From: Streptomyces sp. WAC05374
GTDB lineage: Bacteria; Actinomycetota; Actinomycetes; Streptomycetales; Streptomycetaceae
Reading direction: 5' to 3'
DNA: 64,000 nucleotides
Assembly (NCBI RefSeq): GCF_004353505.1
Contig: NZ_SMNQ01000001.1
Location: 248,001 to 312,000, forward strand
The notes below the pieces were generated by a model. It did no database searches. It was not told the DNA's origin and saw only the letters and a list, made by a program, of their open reading frames with translations. Numbering within the stretch: position 1 is the first letter of the stretch; every line of letters begins with the position of its first letter. This document shows positions 33,696 to 41,322 of the stretch, in pieces. The translations under genes and the position numbers were made by a program.

Positions 33696-34822
33696 AGCGT
33701 CCTTCCGGCTCGGCGTCGGACACGGGAAGCGAGCGCGGAACGCCCGGCGTTGAGGAAGCGGCGGGCGCGGGGGAAGTCGCGCAACTGCCCGGCGAGCAGA
33801 TCGAGGCCCGGCAGGACGGACTGGACCGGGACGCCGCGAGCGGTGAGGACGTCCCCCGTCCACAGGAGGAAGCCGACGAAGAGGTCGGGATCGTCCACGT
33901 AGAGGGCGGCGGCCAGGAAGTCCACGATGTGGGCGAGGTCTTCGGCGGTCCGTTCCCGCTGTTCCTCGTCGTAGCCGCCGATGGCGGGGAAGCGCTGTTC
34001 CAGGACCTTGAAGGTCTCGCGCACCAGGCTGCGGGAGGAGCGGACGACCATGGTGTATTCCTGGTCGGCCAGGTGCGGCAGGTCGTCGGTCGCCTGGTGC
34101 GGGGGCCGCGGCCGGGGCAGAGGGCCGGCCGCGAGCCGGTCGGCGGCGCTGCGGGCCTCGGGTGCCCAGGCGTCGGCGCCCAACTGGCGGGCGTAGCGGC
34201 CGTCGGCGCCGAAGGCGAGACCCCCGACCATCACCGGCGTACCGGCGCCCTGGACGGCGCTGATCGTGGCGTGGGCGTGGGGCAGGCGCGTGGGCAGGGA
34301 GCCGGACAGGCACACCACGGCCGGCCCGGTGCGGTGGATCTGGCTGATCAGATGGGCGGTGGGCACCTGGGCCCCGAGGTAGTCGACCTGCCAGCCGCGC
34401 AGGCGCAGCGTCTCGCCGAGGAGGCGCGCGGGCAGGGCGTGCCATTCCTTGTCCACGCAGGCGACCGTCACCCGGCCCAGGAACGTCGCGGGACGGCGTA
34501 CGGGCAGGCAGGCGATGACGCGGTCGCTGATGGCGGTGGCGGCGTGTTCGGCCGCGACGCTCATGCGGTTGGCGGCCCATTCGGTGCCCACCCGGTGCTG
34601 GACGGCGCCGATCACTTCGAGCAGCACCGTCTCGGGTGCGAGCCCGGCCTCCAGGGCGTCGGTGACGACGTCGACGGCCGCGTACTCGTCCGCCGCCCGG
34701 ACGGCGTTCCACAGCTTGTCCGCCCATGGGGCGGCCCGTTCGTCACTGCGGGGGGCGAGGCGGGCACCGATGGGGTGGCCCCCGGGCTCGTCGTCGAGGC
34801 CGGGAGCGTGGGTGGTCGTCAT
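33692..34822 (-). CDS. B12-binding sensor with a CarH-type cap and a second helical domain (photocobilin-like)
   Basis: 376 aa. Residues 30-110 form a helical cobalamin-cap domain carrying W82, nine residues, then E92-H93, the W-x9-EH motif of CarH-type adenosylcobalamin photoreceptors. Residues 115-235 are a B12-binding Rossmann domain with the lower-ligand-type His128 in VDKEWHALPARLLGETLRLRGW and CLSGSLPTRL further on. Residues 240-376 are an all-helical domain of globin/phycobiliprotein size. No MerR DNA-binding domain is present. The order B12 domain then globin-like domain resembles the photocobilins, which combine B12 and bilin light sensing; this is inference. Coupled by overlapping codons to the PP2C gene upstream and the STAS gene downstream. 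Confidence 0.8.
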   Translation of the reverse strand: MTTTHAPGLDDEPGGHPIGARLAPRSDERAAPWADKLWNAVRAADEYAAVDVVTDALEAGLAPETVLLEVIGAVQHRVGTEWAANRMSVAAEHAATAISDRVIACLPVRRPATFLGRVTVACVDKEWHALPARLLGETLRLRGWQVDYLGAQVPTAHLISQIHRTGPAVVCLSGSLPTRLPHAHATISAVQGAGTPVMVGGLAFGADGRYARQLGADAWAPEARSAADRLAAGPLPRPRPPHQATDDLPHLADQEYTMVVRSSRSLVRETFKVLEQRFPAIGGYDEEQRERTAEDLAHIVDFLAAALYVDDPDLFVGFLLWTGDVLTARGVPVQSVLPGLDLLAGQLRDFPRARRFLNAGRSALASRVRRRAGRTL

Positions 34823-36438
34823 GCGGTGTACCTGCCCGGAGTTGTGCCGTCTACTGCACTGAGATGCGCACCGCGCGGTGCGGTGATGGCCAGGACGGCG
34901 ATGTCGTCGTGGGGGCCGTCGCCGATCCATTCGGCGGTGAGCATCTGGATGTGCTCGACGACGGCCTCGGCGGGCATGCCGGCGCATTCGGCCGCCGCAC
35001 GCTTCAGGCGCTGTTCGCCGAACATGGCGTCGCCCAGCGGGCCGCCCTTGGCCTCGGTGACGCCGTCCGTGAACAACAGGCACGTCTCTCCGGGCGCGAG
35101 CCGTACCTGGGCGGTGCGGGTGGCGATCTCGGGCAGGACGCCGATGAGGGAGCCGCCGGTGTCGACCTCCTCCACGGTGCCCTCCCGGCGCACGATCAGC
35201 GGCGCGGGGTGCCCGGCGGCGGTCAGCCGCAGCACCACGTCGTGGTCCTCGCGGCGCACGGACGCCAGTACGAGGGTCACGAAGCGGGTGTGGTGGCTGT
35301 TGCGCATGGCGTTGTTGAGCAGCCGCAGCATCCTGGCGTGGTCGTCGCCCATGGGCAGCAGCGCCTGGAGGGTGTTGCGGATCTTTCCCGTCAGCACCGC
35401 GGCTTCCAGTCCCTTGCCGCACACGTCGCCCAGGACGGCGAGGGTCTCCGGGCAGTCGGCGCTCGGCGGGTGGACGTCGTAGAAGTCCCCGCCGATGCGG
35501 TCGCTGTCGACGCTGGGCCGGTAGCCGCCCGCGAACTCCACGCCCTGCACGTGCCGCAGGACGGGCGGGAGCAGGTCACGCATCAGGGTGTCGGCGATGG
35601 TGTTCTGCTCGGCGTAGAGGCGGGCGGCGGACAGCGCCGCGCCGGCCCGGGCGGCGAACAGCCCGGCGAACGCCTCCTCCGACGCGCTGAAGGCGGCCTG
35701 CTGGGCCCGCCGCAGCAGGACGAGGGCGCCGGCCGGGACGCCCTGGCCCGGGAGCGGCGTGATGGCGAGCGAACCGATCTCGCCGAACCCCTCGGGGATC
35801 AGCCAGTCGGGCGCCGAGGCGGGGTCTATCCAGCGGGAGGGCACCGGGGGGAAGCCCCGCAGCGCCTCCTGGAGGCCCGGCACGCCGTGCACGGCGCCGG
35901 ACACCGTGGTGTGGGTGATGCGCCCGCGGTGGTCGCAGACCACCATGGGCAGTTTCCTGGCCGTGGACGGGGCGATGACGAGCGCGGCGTCGGCGAGCTG
36001 CTGTGCGGCCAGGCGGGCGGTGAGCTCCATGCACCGTCCCAGGTTCAGCGACGACAGCAGGGCGCTGGAGGCCTCGGCGAGGAAGCGGGTGCGCCGGCGT
36101 TCCGCCTCCAGCTCTTCCACCACGGACCGGTAGGCGGTCTCTTCCACGAGCCACCACGCCGTACTCCCCCCGGGCACCGCGGACGGGTGCGCGGAGAAGA
36201 AGCCCTCCCCCACCGCGCCTCTGGTCTCGGTGGCGTCGGCGGCACGGTGGGCACCGGCGAGCCAGTGGGGCGACGACAGGGGTTGGTCGACGCGCGCATC
36301 CGGAAGGAGCGCGCTGGCGGCCGCGTTGAGCTCCACCACGCACCCGTCGGCGTTCAGGACCACCACCGGGCACGGGGCAGCGGCAGCGCTCACCACGCTG
36401 GGGGCGCCGGTACGCGCATGGTCTGGGGAAGGAGCCAT
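34819..36438 (-). CDS. PAS-GAF-PP2C (SpoIIE-type) phosphatase
   Basis: 539 aa. N-terminal PAS-like region (PCPVVVLNADGCVVELNAAASALL), a GAF-like region (about 130-300), and a PP2C domain (about 320-525) with IGGDFYDV, GDVCGKGLEAAVLTGKIR, LFTDGVTEA and PHDDIAVLAI, so all metal-binding aspartates are kept. It dephosphorylates STAS partners when activated. The ATG at 36438 has no ribosome binding site and is preceded directly by a 7-bp hairpin. It heads a coupled operon with the B12 sensor and STAS genes, so the sensor probably controls this phosphatase or the STAS protein. Confidence 0.88.
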   Translation of the reverse strand: MAPSPDHARTGAPSVVSAAAAPCPVVVLNADGCVVELNAAASALLPDARVDQPLSSPHWLAGAHRAADATETRGAVGEGFFSAHPSAVPGGSTAWWLVEETAYRSVVEELEAERRRTRFLAEASSALLSSLNLGRCMELTARLAAQQLADAALVIAPSTARKLPMVVCDHRGRITHTTVSGAVHGVPGLQEALRGFPPVPSRWIDPASAPDWLIPEGFGEIGSLAITPLPGQGVPAGALVLLRRAQQAAFSASEEAFAGLFAARAGAALSAARLYAEQNTIADTLMRDLLPPVLRHVQGVEFAGGYRPSVDSDRIGGDFYDVHPPSADCPETLAVLGDVCGKGLEAAVLTGKIRNTLQALLPMGDDHARMLRLLNNAMRNSHHTRFVTLVLASVRREDHDVVLRLTAAGHPAPLIVRREGTVEEVDTGGSLIGVLPEIATRTAQVRLAPGETCLLFTDGVTEAKGGPLGDAMFGEQRLKRAAAECAGMPAEAVVEHIQMLTAEWIGDGPHDDIAVLAITAPRGAHLSAVDGTTPGRYTA

Positions 36439-36445
36439 GAAGCAA

Positions 36446-36464
36446 AGCCCGCACGACGCGGGCT
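36446..36464 (-). promoter_or_regulatory. Hairpin immediately before the PP2C start codon
   Basis: Stem AGCCCGC/GCGGGCT with a 5-base loop; on the coding strand it is followed by TTTGCTTC and the ATG. It sits where a ribosome binding site should be. It may act as a translational control element or attenuator. Confidence 0.4.
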
Positions 36465-36490
36465 CTCGCCTTTCTTGCCGCAAAGAAAAA

Positions 36491-36506
36491 GTTGCCGATC
36501 GACAAC
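36491..36506. promoter_or_regulatory. Dyad GTTGCC-GATC-GACAAC
   Basis: Third member of the KTTGYC-N4-GACAAC set, upstream of the PP2C/B12/STAS operon and 53 bases from its start codon. It links this operon to the MarR/RsbR region 13 kb away. Confidence 0.5.
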
Positions 36507-36717
36507 GATCCTGCAAGCAGGGCCCGCCCGCAACCCCTTCGCCGGAAACGTCCCACCCCCGCCCCAACGGTCCTGAGCTGCGACCTTCTGGGACAAGCCG
36601 AGCCGCCGGGACCGCGAAATCTTCACGCCACCCACACCGCCCAGACCTCACGCACACATACGCGTCCGCATCCCTGGCCTGCCGGCGTGCGGGCGTTCGC
36701 CCCGCGGAGGACTCCGG

Positions 36718-37908
36718 TCACACGTCCCAGGTGACCGGGAGGTTCTTCACCCCGTGGATGTCGGCGGTCTCCGGGCGCAGGCCGACCTCTTCGGCCGGCA
36801 CGGCCAGGCGCAGTGTGGGGAAGCGGCTGAGCAGCGCGGAGAACGCCACACGCATCTCCACGCGCGCCAGTTGCTGCCCCAGGCAGAGGTGGATGCCGTG
36901 ACCGAAGGCCACATGCCCGCCGTCCTTCCGGTGGAGGTCGAGCACATGAGGGTCGGTGAACCGCTCGGGGTCGCGGTTGGCGGTGTTGTACGAGAGGATC
37001 ACCGTGGTGCCGGCCTCGATGGTCTGGCCGCCCACCTCGACGTCCACCAGGGCCGTCCTCATGAACGTCTTGGCGACGCTCAGGTACCGGAGCAGTTCCT
37101 CCACGGCCCGGTCGGTGAGGGCGGGATCGTCGCGCAGCGCGGCCAGTTGCGCCGGGTGTTGCAGGAGGGCGAAGGTGCCGAGGGCCAGCATGTTCGCGGT
37201 GGTGTCGAACCCGGCCGCCAGCAGGATGAGGCTGATGCCTTGCAGTTCCTCGTCGGTCAGGTCGCTGTCGGTGAGTTCGCTGAGCACGTCGTCGGTGGGG
37301 TTCGCGCGCTTGGCGGCCACCAGCCCGGCGAGGTAGTTCTGGGTCGCGGTGTAGGCCGCCACCAGCTCCTCCTCGTTCGGCTCGCCGTTCATGAAGGAGT
37401 CGATCTGCTCCTGGAAGGACGCGCGGTCCTCGTACGGCACTCCCAGCAGTTCGCAGATGATGATGGTGGGGATGGGCTTGGCGAACGCGGTCACCAGGTC
37501 CACCGGCGGGCCGGCTGCCTCCATGGCGTCCAGGCAGTCGGCGGTGATCTGCTCGACGCGTTCGGTGAGCAGGCGCATCCGCCGCGCGGTGAACTTGCCC
37601 ACCAGGGGCTTCCGGTAGCGCCCGTGCTGCGGCTCGTCCATGAGGAGGAACTCGCCGGGCGGTGCCGGAGGGAGCTCGAAGTCCACCACATTGAGGAGGT
37701 CCTTGCGGGCGCTGAACCGTGGGTCGGCGAGGACCGACTTGACGAGGTCGTATCCGGTGACCAGCCAGCCGGGCCTGCCACCGGGGTGGGTGCACCGGCT
37801 GATGGGGCCGTTGCGGCGGGCGTCGATGAGCTCCGCCGGCGGGTCGAAGGGGCAGCCCGGGCGGCGTGCGGTCGGCAGTGTCGTGACGGTGTGGACGGAT
37901 TCAGCCAT
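36718..37908 (-). CDS. Cytochrome P450 (bacterial class I)
   Basis: 396 aa. I-helix AAGFDTTAN with the acid-alcohol pair changed to D-T, ExxR as EELLR, and heme loop FGHGIHLCLGQQLAR with the thiolate Cys. Length and layout match CYP105/107-like actinobacterial P450s. GAGGAA precedes the ATG; the longer in-frame start at 37947 is not supported. It is divergent from a polyprenyl synthase/oxygenase pair across a dyad-rich promoter. No ferredoxin gene is nearby. Confidence 0.93.
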   Translation of the reverse strand: MAESVHTVTTLPTARRPGCPFDPPAELIDARRNGPISRCTHPGGRPGWLVTGYDLVKSVLADPRFSARKDLLNVVDFELPPAPPGEFLLMDEPQHGRYRKPLVGKFTARRMRLLTERVEQITADCLDAMEAAGPPVDLVTAFAKPIPTIIICELLGVPYEDRASFQEQIDSFMNGEPNEEELVAAYTATQNYLAGLVAAKRANPTDDVLSELTDSDLTDEELQGISLILLAAGFDTTANMLALGTFALLQHPAQLAALRDDPALTDRAVEELLRYLSVAKTFMRTALVDVEVGGQTIEAGTTVILSYNTANRDPERFTDPHVLDLHRKDGGHVAFGHGIHLCLGQQLARVEMRVAFSALLSRFPTLRLAVPAEEVGLRPETADIHGVKNLPVTWDV

Positions 37909-38287
37909 GACGGTTCCTCGTCTCGCGGCGCAACGTGGTTGACACAACCTGAAAGCTACGTTGCGTTCAGTAAATCGTCAACGAATAAAAGGCATTGATG
38001 CAGGCAATAGCCGGGCATTTGATGCAATGACCGTGCGACTGAACGCAACGCTCGTTGCAATGATATGGCGGCGAAGGCAATGCCGGCGGCTCGTCGGGCA
38101 GCGGCGGGAGCACCCGGGCCGGCACCGGCCGGCGCGATCGCGCGGGGGGCGTCTCCATGATCCGCACGGCCGAGCAGTGTGGTCACTCGATCGTGAGTTA
38201 CGGGGCTCTCCCGCTTCCGCTGACGGGATGCTCGGAACGGGGCGCGTACGGGCGCGGCCCGGGTGATTCGGTGAGTGGGGGAAGAGC
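37909..38287. promoter_or_regulatory. Dyad-rich, AT-richer divergent promoter region
   Basis: 379 bases without a gene. Perfect 12-bp inverted repeat CGTTGCGTTCAG (37959-37970) with CTGAACGCAACG (38039-38050); palindrome GCAACG-CT-CGTTGC (38045-38058); dyad GGTTG-ACA-CAACC (37938-37950 approximately); and the repeated GCATTGATGC/GCATTTGATGC elements between 37992 and 38026. Composition is clearly lower in GC than the flanks. Such density suggests several bound regulators. Confidence 0.5.
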
Positions 38288-38566
38288 GTGACGCGAGAAA
38301 CGGGATGGCGGGCGGGCCGGGACGAACAGGCGGTGCTGCTGGTCGCCGGGCTGACCGATCTGGCGGTGAGCGCGGTCGGTTCGGCGCTGGGGACCGTACG
38401 GGGGCTGCTGCGGCGCTCCGATGCCGCGGGGCTGGCGGCGGAGGCAGAGAACGAGCTGGTGGCGCGCGGGCGTCTGGTACTGGACCGGTACGCGGCCGCG
38501 CCCCCGGCCCACCTGGAGGTCCTCGCCCGGCACGCCCTGGCCCGGAGGGCCGCCCGTGACGTCTGA
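38288..38566 (+). CDS. Small protein upstream of polyprenyl synthase, 92 aa
   Basis: Not recognised as a named family. GTG start; helical, Ala/Leu/Arg-rich sequence with a hydrophobic segment LLVAGLTDLAVSAVGSALG and a charged second half. Its last 11 bases overlap the polyprenyl synthase start, so translation is coupled. It may be a partner or membrane adaptor for the enzyme. No ribosome binding site is obvious beyond GGGGAAGA upstream. Confidence 0.6.
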   Translation: MTRETGWRAGRDEQAVLLVAGLTDLAVSAVGSALGTVRGLLRRSDAAGLAAEAENELVARGRLVLDRYAAAPPAHLEVLARHALARRAARDV

Positions 38567-39611
38567 CCGGTGGGAGCCGGCCGCGTTCAAGGCACGTGTC
38601 GACGAGGTGCTGCGCCGGTACGTGGCCAGGGAGGCGGATCTGTTCGCGGCGATCGACCCGCTGCTGAACCCGGTGGCCGCGCAACTGGAGGCGGCGGTCG
38701 CGGACGGCAAGCGGCTGAGGGCGGCGTTCTGCTACTGGGGCTGGCGCGCGGTGGGGCAGCCGGACAGTGACGCCCTGGTGCGGGCGGCGGCCTCCATGGA
38801 GCTGGTGCACGCGGCCGCGGTCGTGCACGACGACCTGATCGACGACAGCCCGTTGCGGCACGGGCGTGCCACGGCCCAGGTCGCCCTGCGCGACGCCGTG
38901 GGGCACCGTACGGGTGCCGACGCCGCGGCGAGGTCGCTGGCCATGCTGGTGGGGGACCTGCTGATGGCGCTGGCCGGGGAGTTGTTCGCCACCAGTGGTG
39001 TGCCCGCGGCGTACCTGGCCCGGGCCCGTCCGCTGTGGTCGGTGATGGCTCGCGAACTGGTGGCGGGCGAGTGCCTGGAGATCCTGCGCACCGGGGCCGC
39101 TTTGGACACCGACGCGTCGCTGAAGGTGGTCCGGTACAAGACTGCCAAGTACACCGTCGAGCAGCCGTTGCTGATCGGCGGCGCGCTGGCCGGGGCGGGG
39201 GCGAAGCTGCGCGAGGGGTACAGCGCGTACGGGCTGCCGCTGGGCGAGGCGTTCCAGTTGCGGGACGACCTGCTGGGCCTGTTCGGGGACGCGTCGCGCA
39301 CCGGCAAGTGCAACGCCGACGACCTGCGCGGCCGGCGGCCCACCGCCCTGCTGGCCGAGACGTGGCGCCTCGCGGGCGACGAGGACCGGGAAGGTCTGAG
39401 CGCCCTGCTGGGCCGGGGCGGGCCGGACGGGGACGGTCTGGACGCGGTGCGGGAGGTGATGCGCCGGCTCGGGGCGCCGGACCGTGTCGAAGACATGATC
39501 GGCGCGCGGGTCGAGACGGCTCTGGACGCCCTCCACGAGCTGGAGGTGCCGCCCCACGCGGCCGGTGCCCTGACCGCGCTGGCGCATTCCGCGGCGGTCC
39601 GCGCGTCCTGA
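38556..39611 (+). CDS. Polyprenyl (E-type) diphosphate synthase
   Basis: 351 aa from GTG with GGAGG 8 bases upstream. First Asp-rich motif DDLIDD preceded by AAAVVH; second motif QLRDDLLGLFGD, where DDLLG replaces DDxxD, common in actinobacterial GGPP/FPP synthases. It condenses IPP with allylic diphosphates to a linear isoprenoid. It is followed by the MpaB-type oxygenase and faces a P450, so the product is probably oxidised further. No terpene cyclase is found nearby. Confidence 0.92.
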   Translation: MTSDRWEPAAFKARVDEVLRRYVAREADLFAAIDPLLNPVAAQLEAAVADGKRLRAAFCYWGWRAVGQPDSDALVRAAASMELVHAAAVVHDDLIDDSPLRHGRATAQVALRDAVGHRTGADAAARSLAMLVGDLLMALAGELFATSGVPAAYLARARPLWSVMARELVAGECLEILRTGAALDTDASLKVVRYKTAKYTVEQPLLIGGALAGAGAKLREGYSAYGLPLGEAFQLRDDLLGLFGDASRTGKCNADDLRGRRPTALLAETWRLAGDEDREGLSALLGRGGPDGDGLDAVREVMRRLGAPDRVEDMIGARVETALDALHELEVPPHAAGALTALAHSAAVRAS

Positions 39612-39696
39612 CCCCTCGTACCCGGAACAGCCCGCGGCCGCCGCCGTACCGCCGACCGACGCCGATCAACTCCCGTGCACGACAAGGAGCCCTGCC

Positions 39697-40857
39697 ATGA
39701 CCCGCACCGAGGCGTCGATGGACGCCCTGCGCCAGTCCGGTGACGAACTCGCCGACGCCACCGTCGCCACTCTCTTCGAACGCGGCGAGGTGGGCACGTT
39801 CAACACCCTGATGCGCTACGTCTCCACCGCGGGTGCCCCCCTTCCGGACGGGCTGCCCGAGGTCGCCCGGGAGTACCTGGAGGCGACCCGTGTCCCGCCC
39901 TCGTGGGTCGACTGGGCGGAGATGGAGAAGGCCCGGCTGTTCTTCGTCGACAACAACGTCCACATCTCCACGGCGCTGTCCTTCGCCTCGATGCCCGCCT
40001 GCTACGTCGTCCCGCACGTGGCGAAGCTGCTGTCGGCCACGCACGGTCTCAAGTACCCCTCCAAACGGATGGCGGAGACCGGGCAGTTCACCGTCTACCT
40101 CATGCAGCCGGACGCCTTCGAGGCCGGCAGCCGTTTCATCCCGGCCGCGCAGAAGGTCCGTCTGCTGCACGCCTCCATCCGCCACCACCTCAGGCGCGCG
40201 AACCGCTGGGACGAGGCCGCGCTGGGGGTGCCGATCTGTCAGGAGGACATGATCGGCGGACAGATGTTCTTCTCCATGCTCGTGCTGGACAGCCTGCACC
40301 GGCTCGGCATCCATATGTCGACGGACGGCGCGGAGGCCTACTACTACGCCTGGCGCGTCGTGGGCGCCATGCTCGGCGTCGACCAGGCGGCTGTCCCGAA
40401 GACCCTGGAGGACGCCCGCCGGTTCCTCGACCTGTACATGGTGCGGCACATGGGGCCCTCCGACGAGGGCACGCACCTGACCAGGCAGCTCATCGACCTC
40501 TATGAAGAGGTGGTGCCCGGCACCTTCTTCGACCCGATCGTGTCCGCCCTCATCCGTTACCTGATCGGCGACACGTGCGCGGACTGGCTCGCCGTTCCCC
40601 GCACCCGGTGGGACACCGTCGTCAAGGCCGCCCCCCATCTCCTGGGCGTGCTGGAGACCATCGAGGACCGCTCCCCGCTCGGCGCCTGGGCCCTGGACCG
40701 CCTCGGCCACCTCACGACCATCTTCGAGCTGTCCTCCCTCACGCGGGGCCGCGTCATGCACTACGCCATCCCGGAGACGCTGAAGAAGGACTACGGCGTC
40801 TCCAGCGGGGTGCCCCGCACGCGCCGATGGACCCCACCGGCCCCCACGGTGTCCTGA
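39697..40857 (+). CDS. MpaB/Lcp-family (DUF2236) oxygenase
   Basis: 386 aa. The RxxHAxxRHxL pattern of DUF2236/rubber-oxygenase proteins is present as VRLLHASIRHHL (about residues 157-168), with CQEDMIGGQMFFSMLVLDSLHRLGI following. These are heme-b proteins that cleave isoprenoid double bonds or oxidise related substrates. Unlike secreted Lcp, it has no signal peptide, so it works in the cytoplasm. AAGGAG precedes the ATG. It follows the polyprenyl synthase gene by 85 bases and is likely to act on its product. Confidence 0.82.
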   Translation: MTRTEASMDALRQSGDELADATVATLFERGEVGTFNTLMRYVSTAGAPLPDGLPEVAREYLEATRVPPSWVDWAEMEKARLFFVDNNVHISTALSFASMPACYVVPHVAKLLSATHGLKYPSKRMAETGQFTVYLMQPDAFEAGSRFIPAAQKVRLLHASIRHHLRRANRWDEAALGVPICQEDMIGGQMFFSMLVLDSLHRLGIHMSTDGAEAYYYAWRVVGAMLGVDQAAVPKTLEDARRFLDLYMVRHMGPSDEGTHLTRQLIDLYEEVVPGTFFDPIVSALIRYLIGDTCADWLAVPRTRWDTVVKAAPHLLGVLETIEDRSPLGAWALDRLGHLTTIFELSSLTRGRVMHYAIPETLKKDYGVSSGVPRTRRWTPPAPTVS

Positions 40858-40952
40858 CCGCCGCACCGACACCCGCTGGTGGTCCGGCCCGCCGGGGCGG
40901 ATTCCGGCGGGCGGCCGCAGGGCCCTCTTCGGGATTCAGCCGTCCGGGATGC

Positions 40953-41144
40953 CTACGGAAGCGAAGATGGGGCTTCTTTGGCGATCGTGACGATGGCGTC
41001 GGCGCGAATGCTGAACACCTTCGTGCCGTCCAGGGTGGTGAAGTCGACGAACTCACCTTTCACCGCGTAGTCGTCCGCCTTGACCTTGCGTTCCCTCAGG
41101 GGCGGGGTCTTCGGTGCCGTGTACTCGACGGTGTAGGTGTCCAC
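40953..41144 (-). CDS. Small hypothetical protein, 63 aa
   Basis: GTG start with GAGGAG 8 bases upstream. The sequence (MDTYTVEYTAPKTPPLRERKV; FVDFTTLDGTKVFSIRADAIVTI) predicts a small all-beta protein. No recognised family. It is divergent from the 904-aa gene and may be its regulator or partner. Confidence 0.6.
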   Translation of the reverse strand: MDTYTVEYTAPKTPPLRERKVKADDYAVKGEFVDFTTLDGTKVFSIRADAIVTIAKEAPSSLP

Positions 41145-41322
41145 GTGTGCGCTCCTCGCTGTGCCGGCTGTTCCCTCTTCTCGCTGCTCCAGCCTGGCGG
41201 CCCTCGCCCCTCTCCGCCCCGCTCAGCGGGGCTGTTCGCGTGACGTGGCGAGCTCCCCGGTGACAGCGACCGCGCGTCGCGGGATACAGCGAAGGGAGAT
41301 AGTGCACATTGAGGAGTTTATT

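Noticed and set aside
39697-40857. Calling this gene a latex-clearing protein (lcp)
   Set aside because: The superfamily motif is present but the secretion signal of Lcp is missing and it neighbours a polyprenyl synthase, so only the family is claimed.
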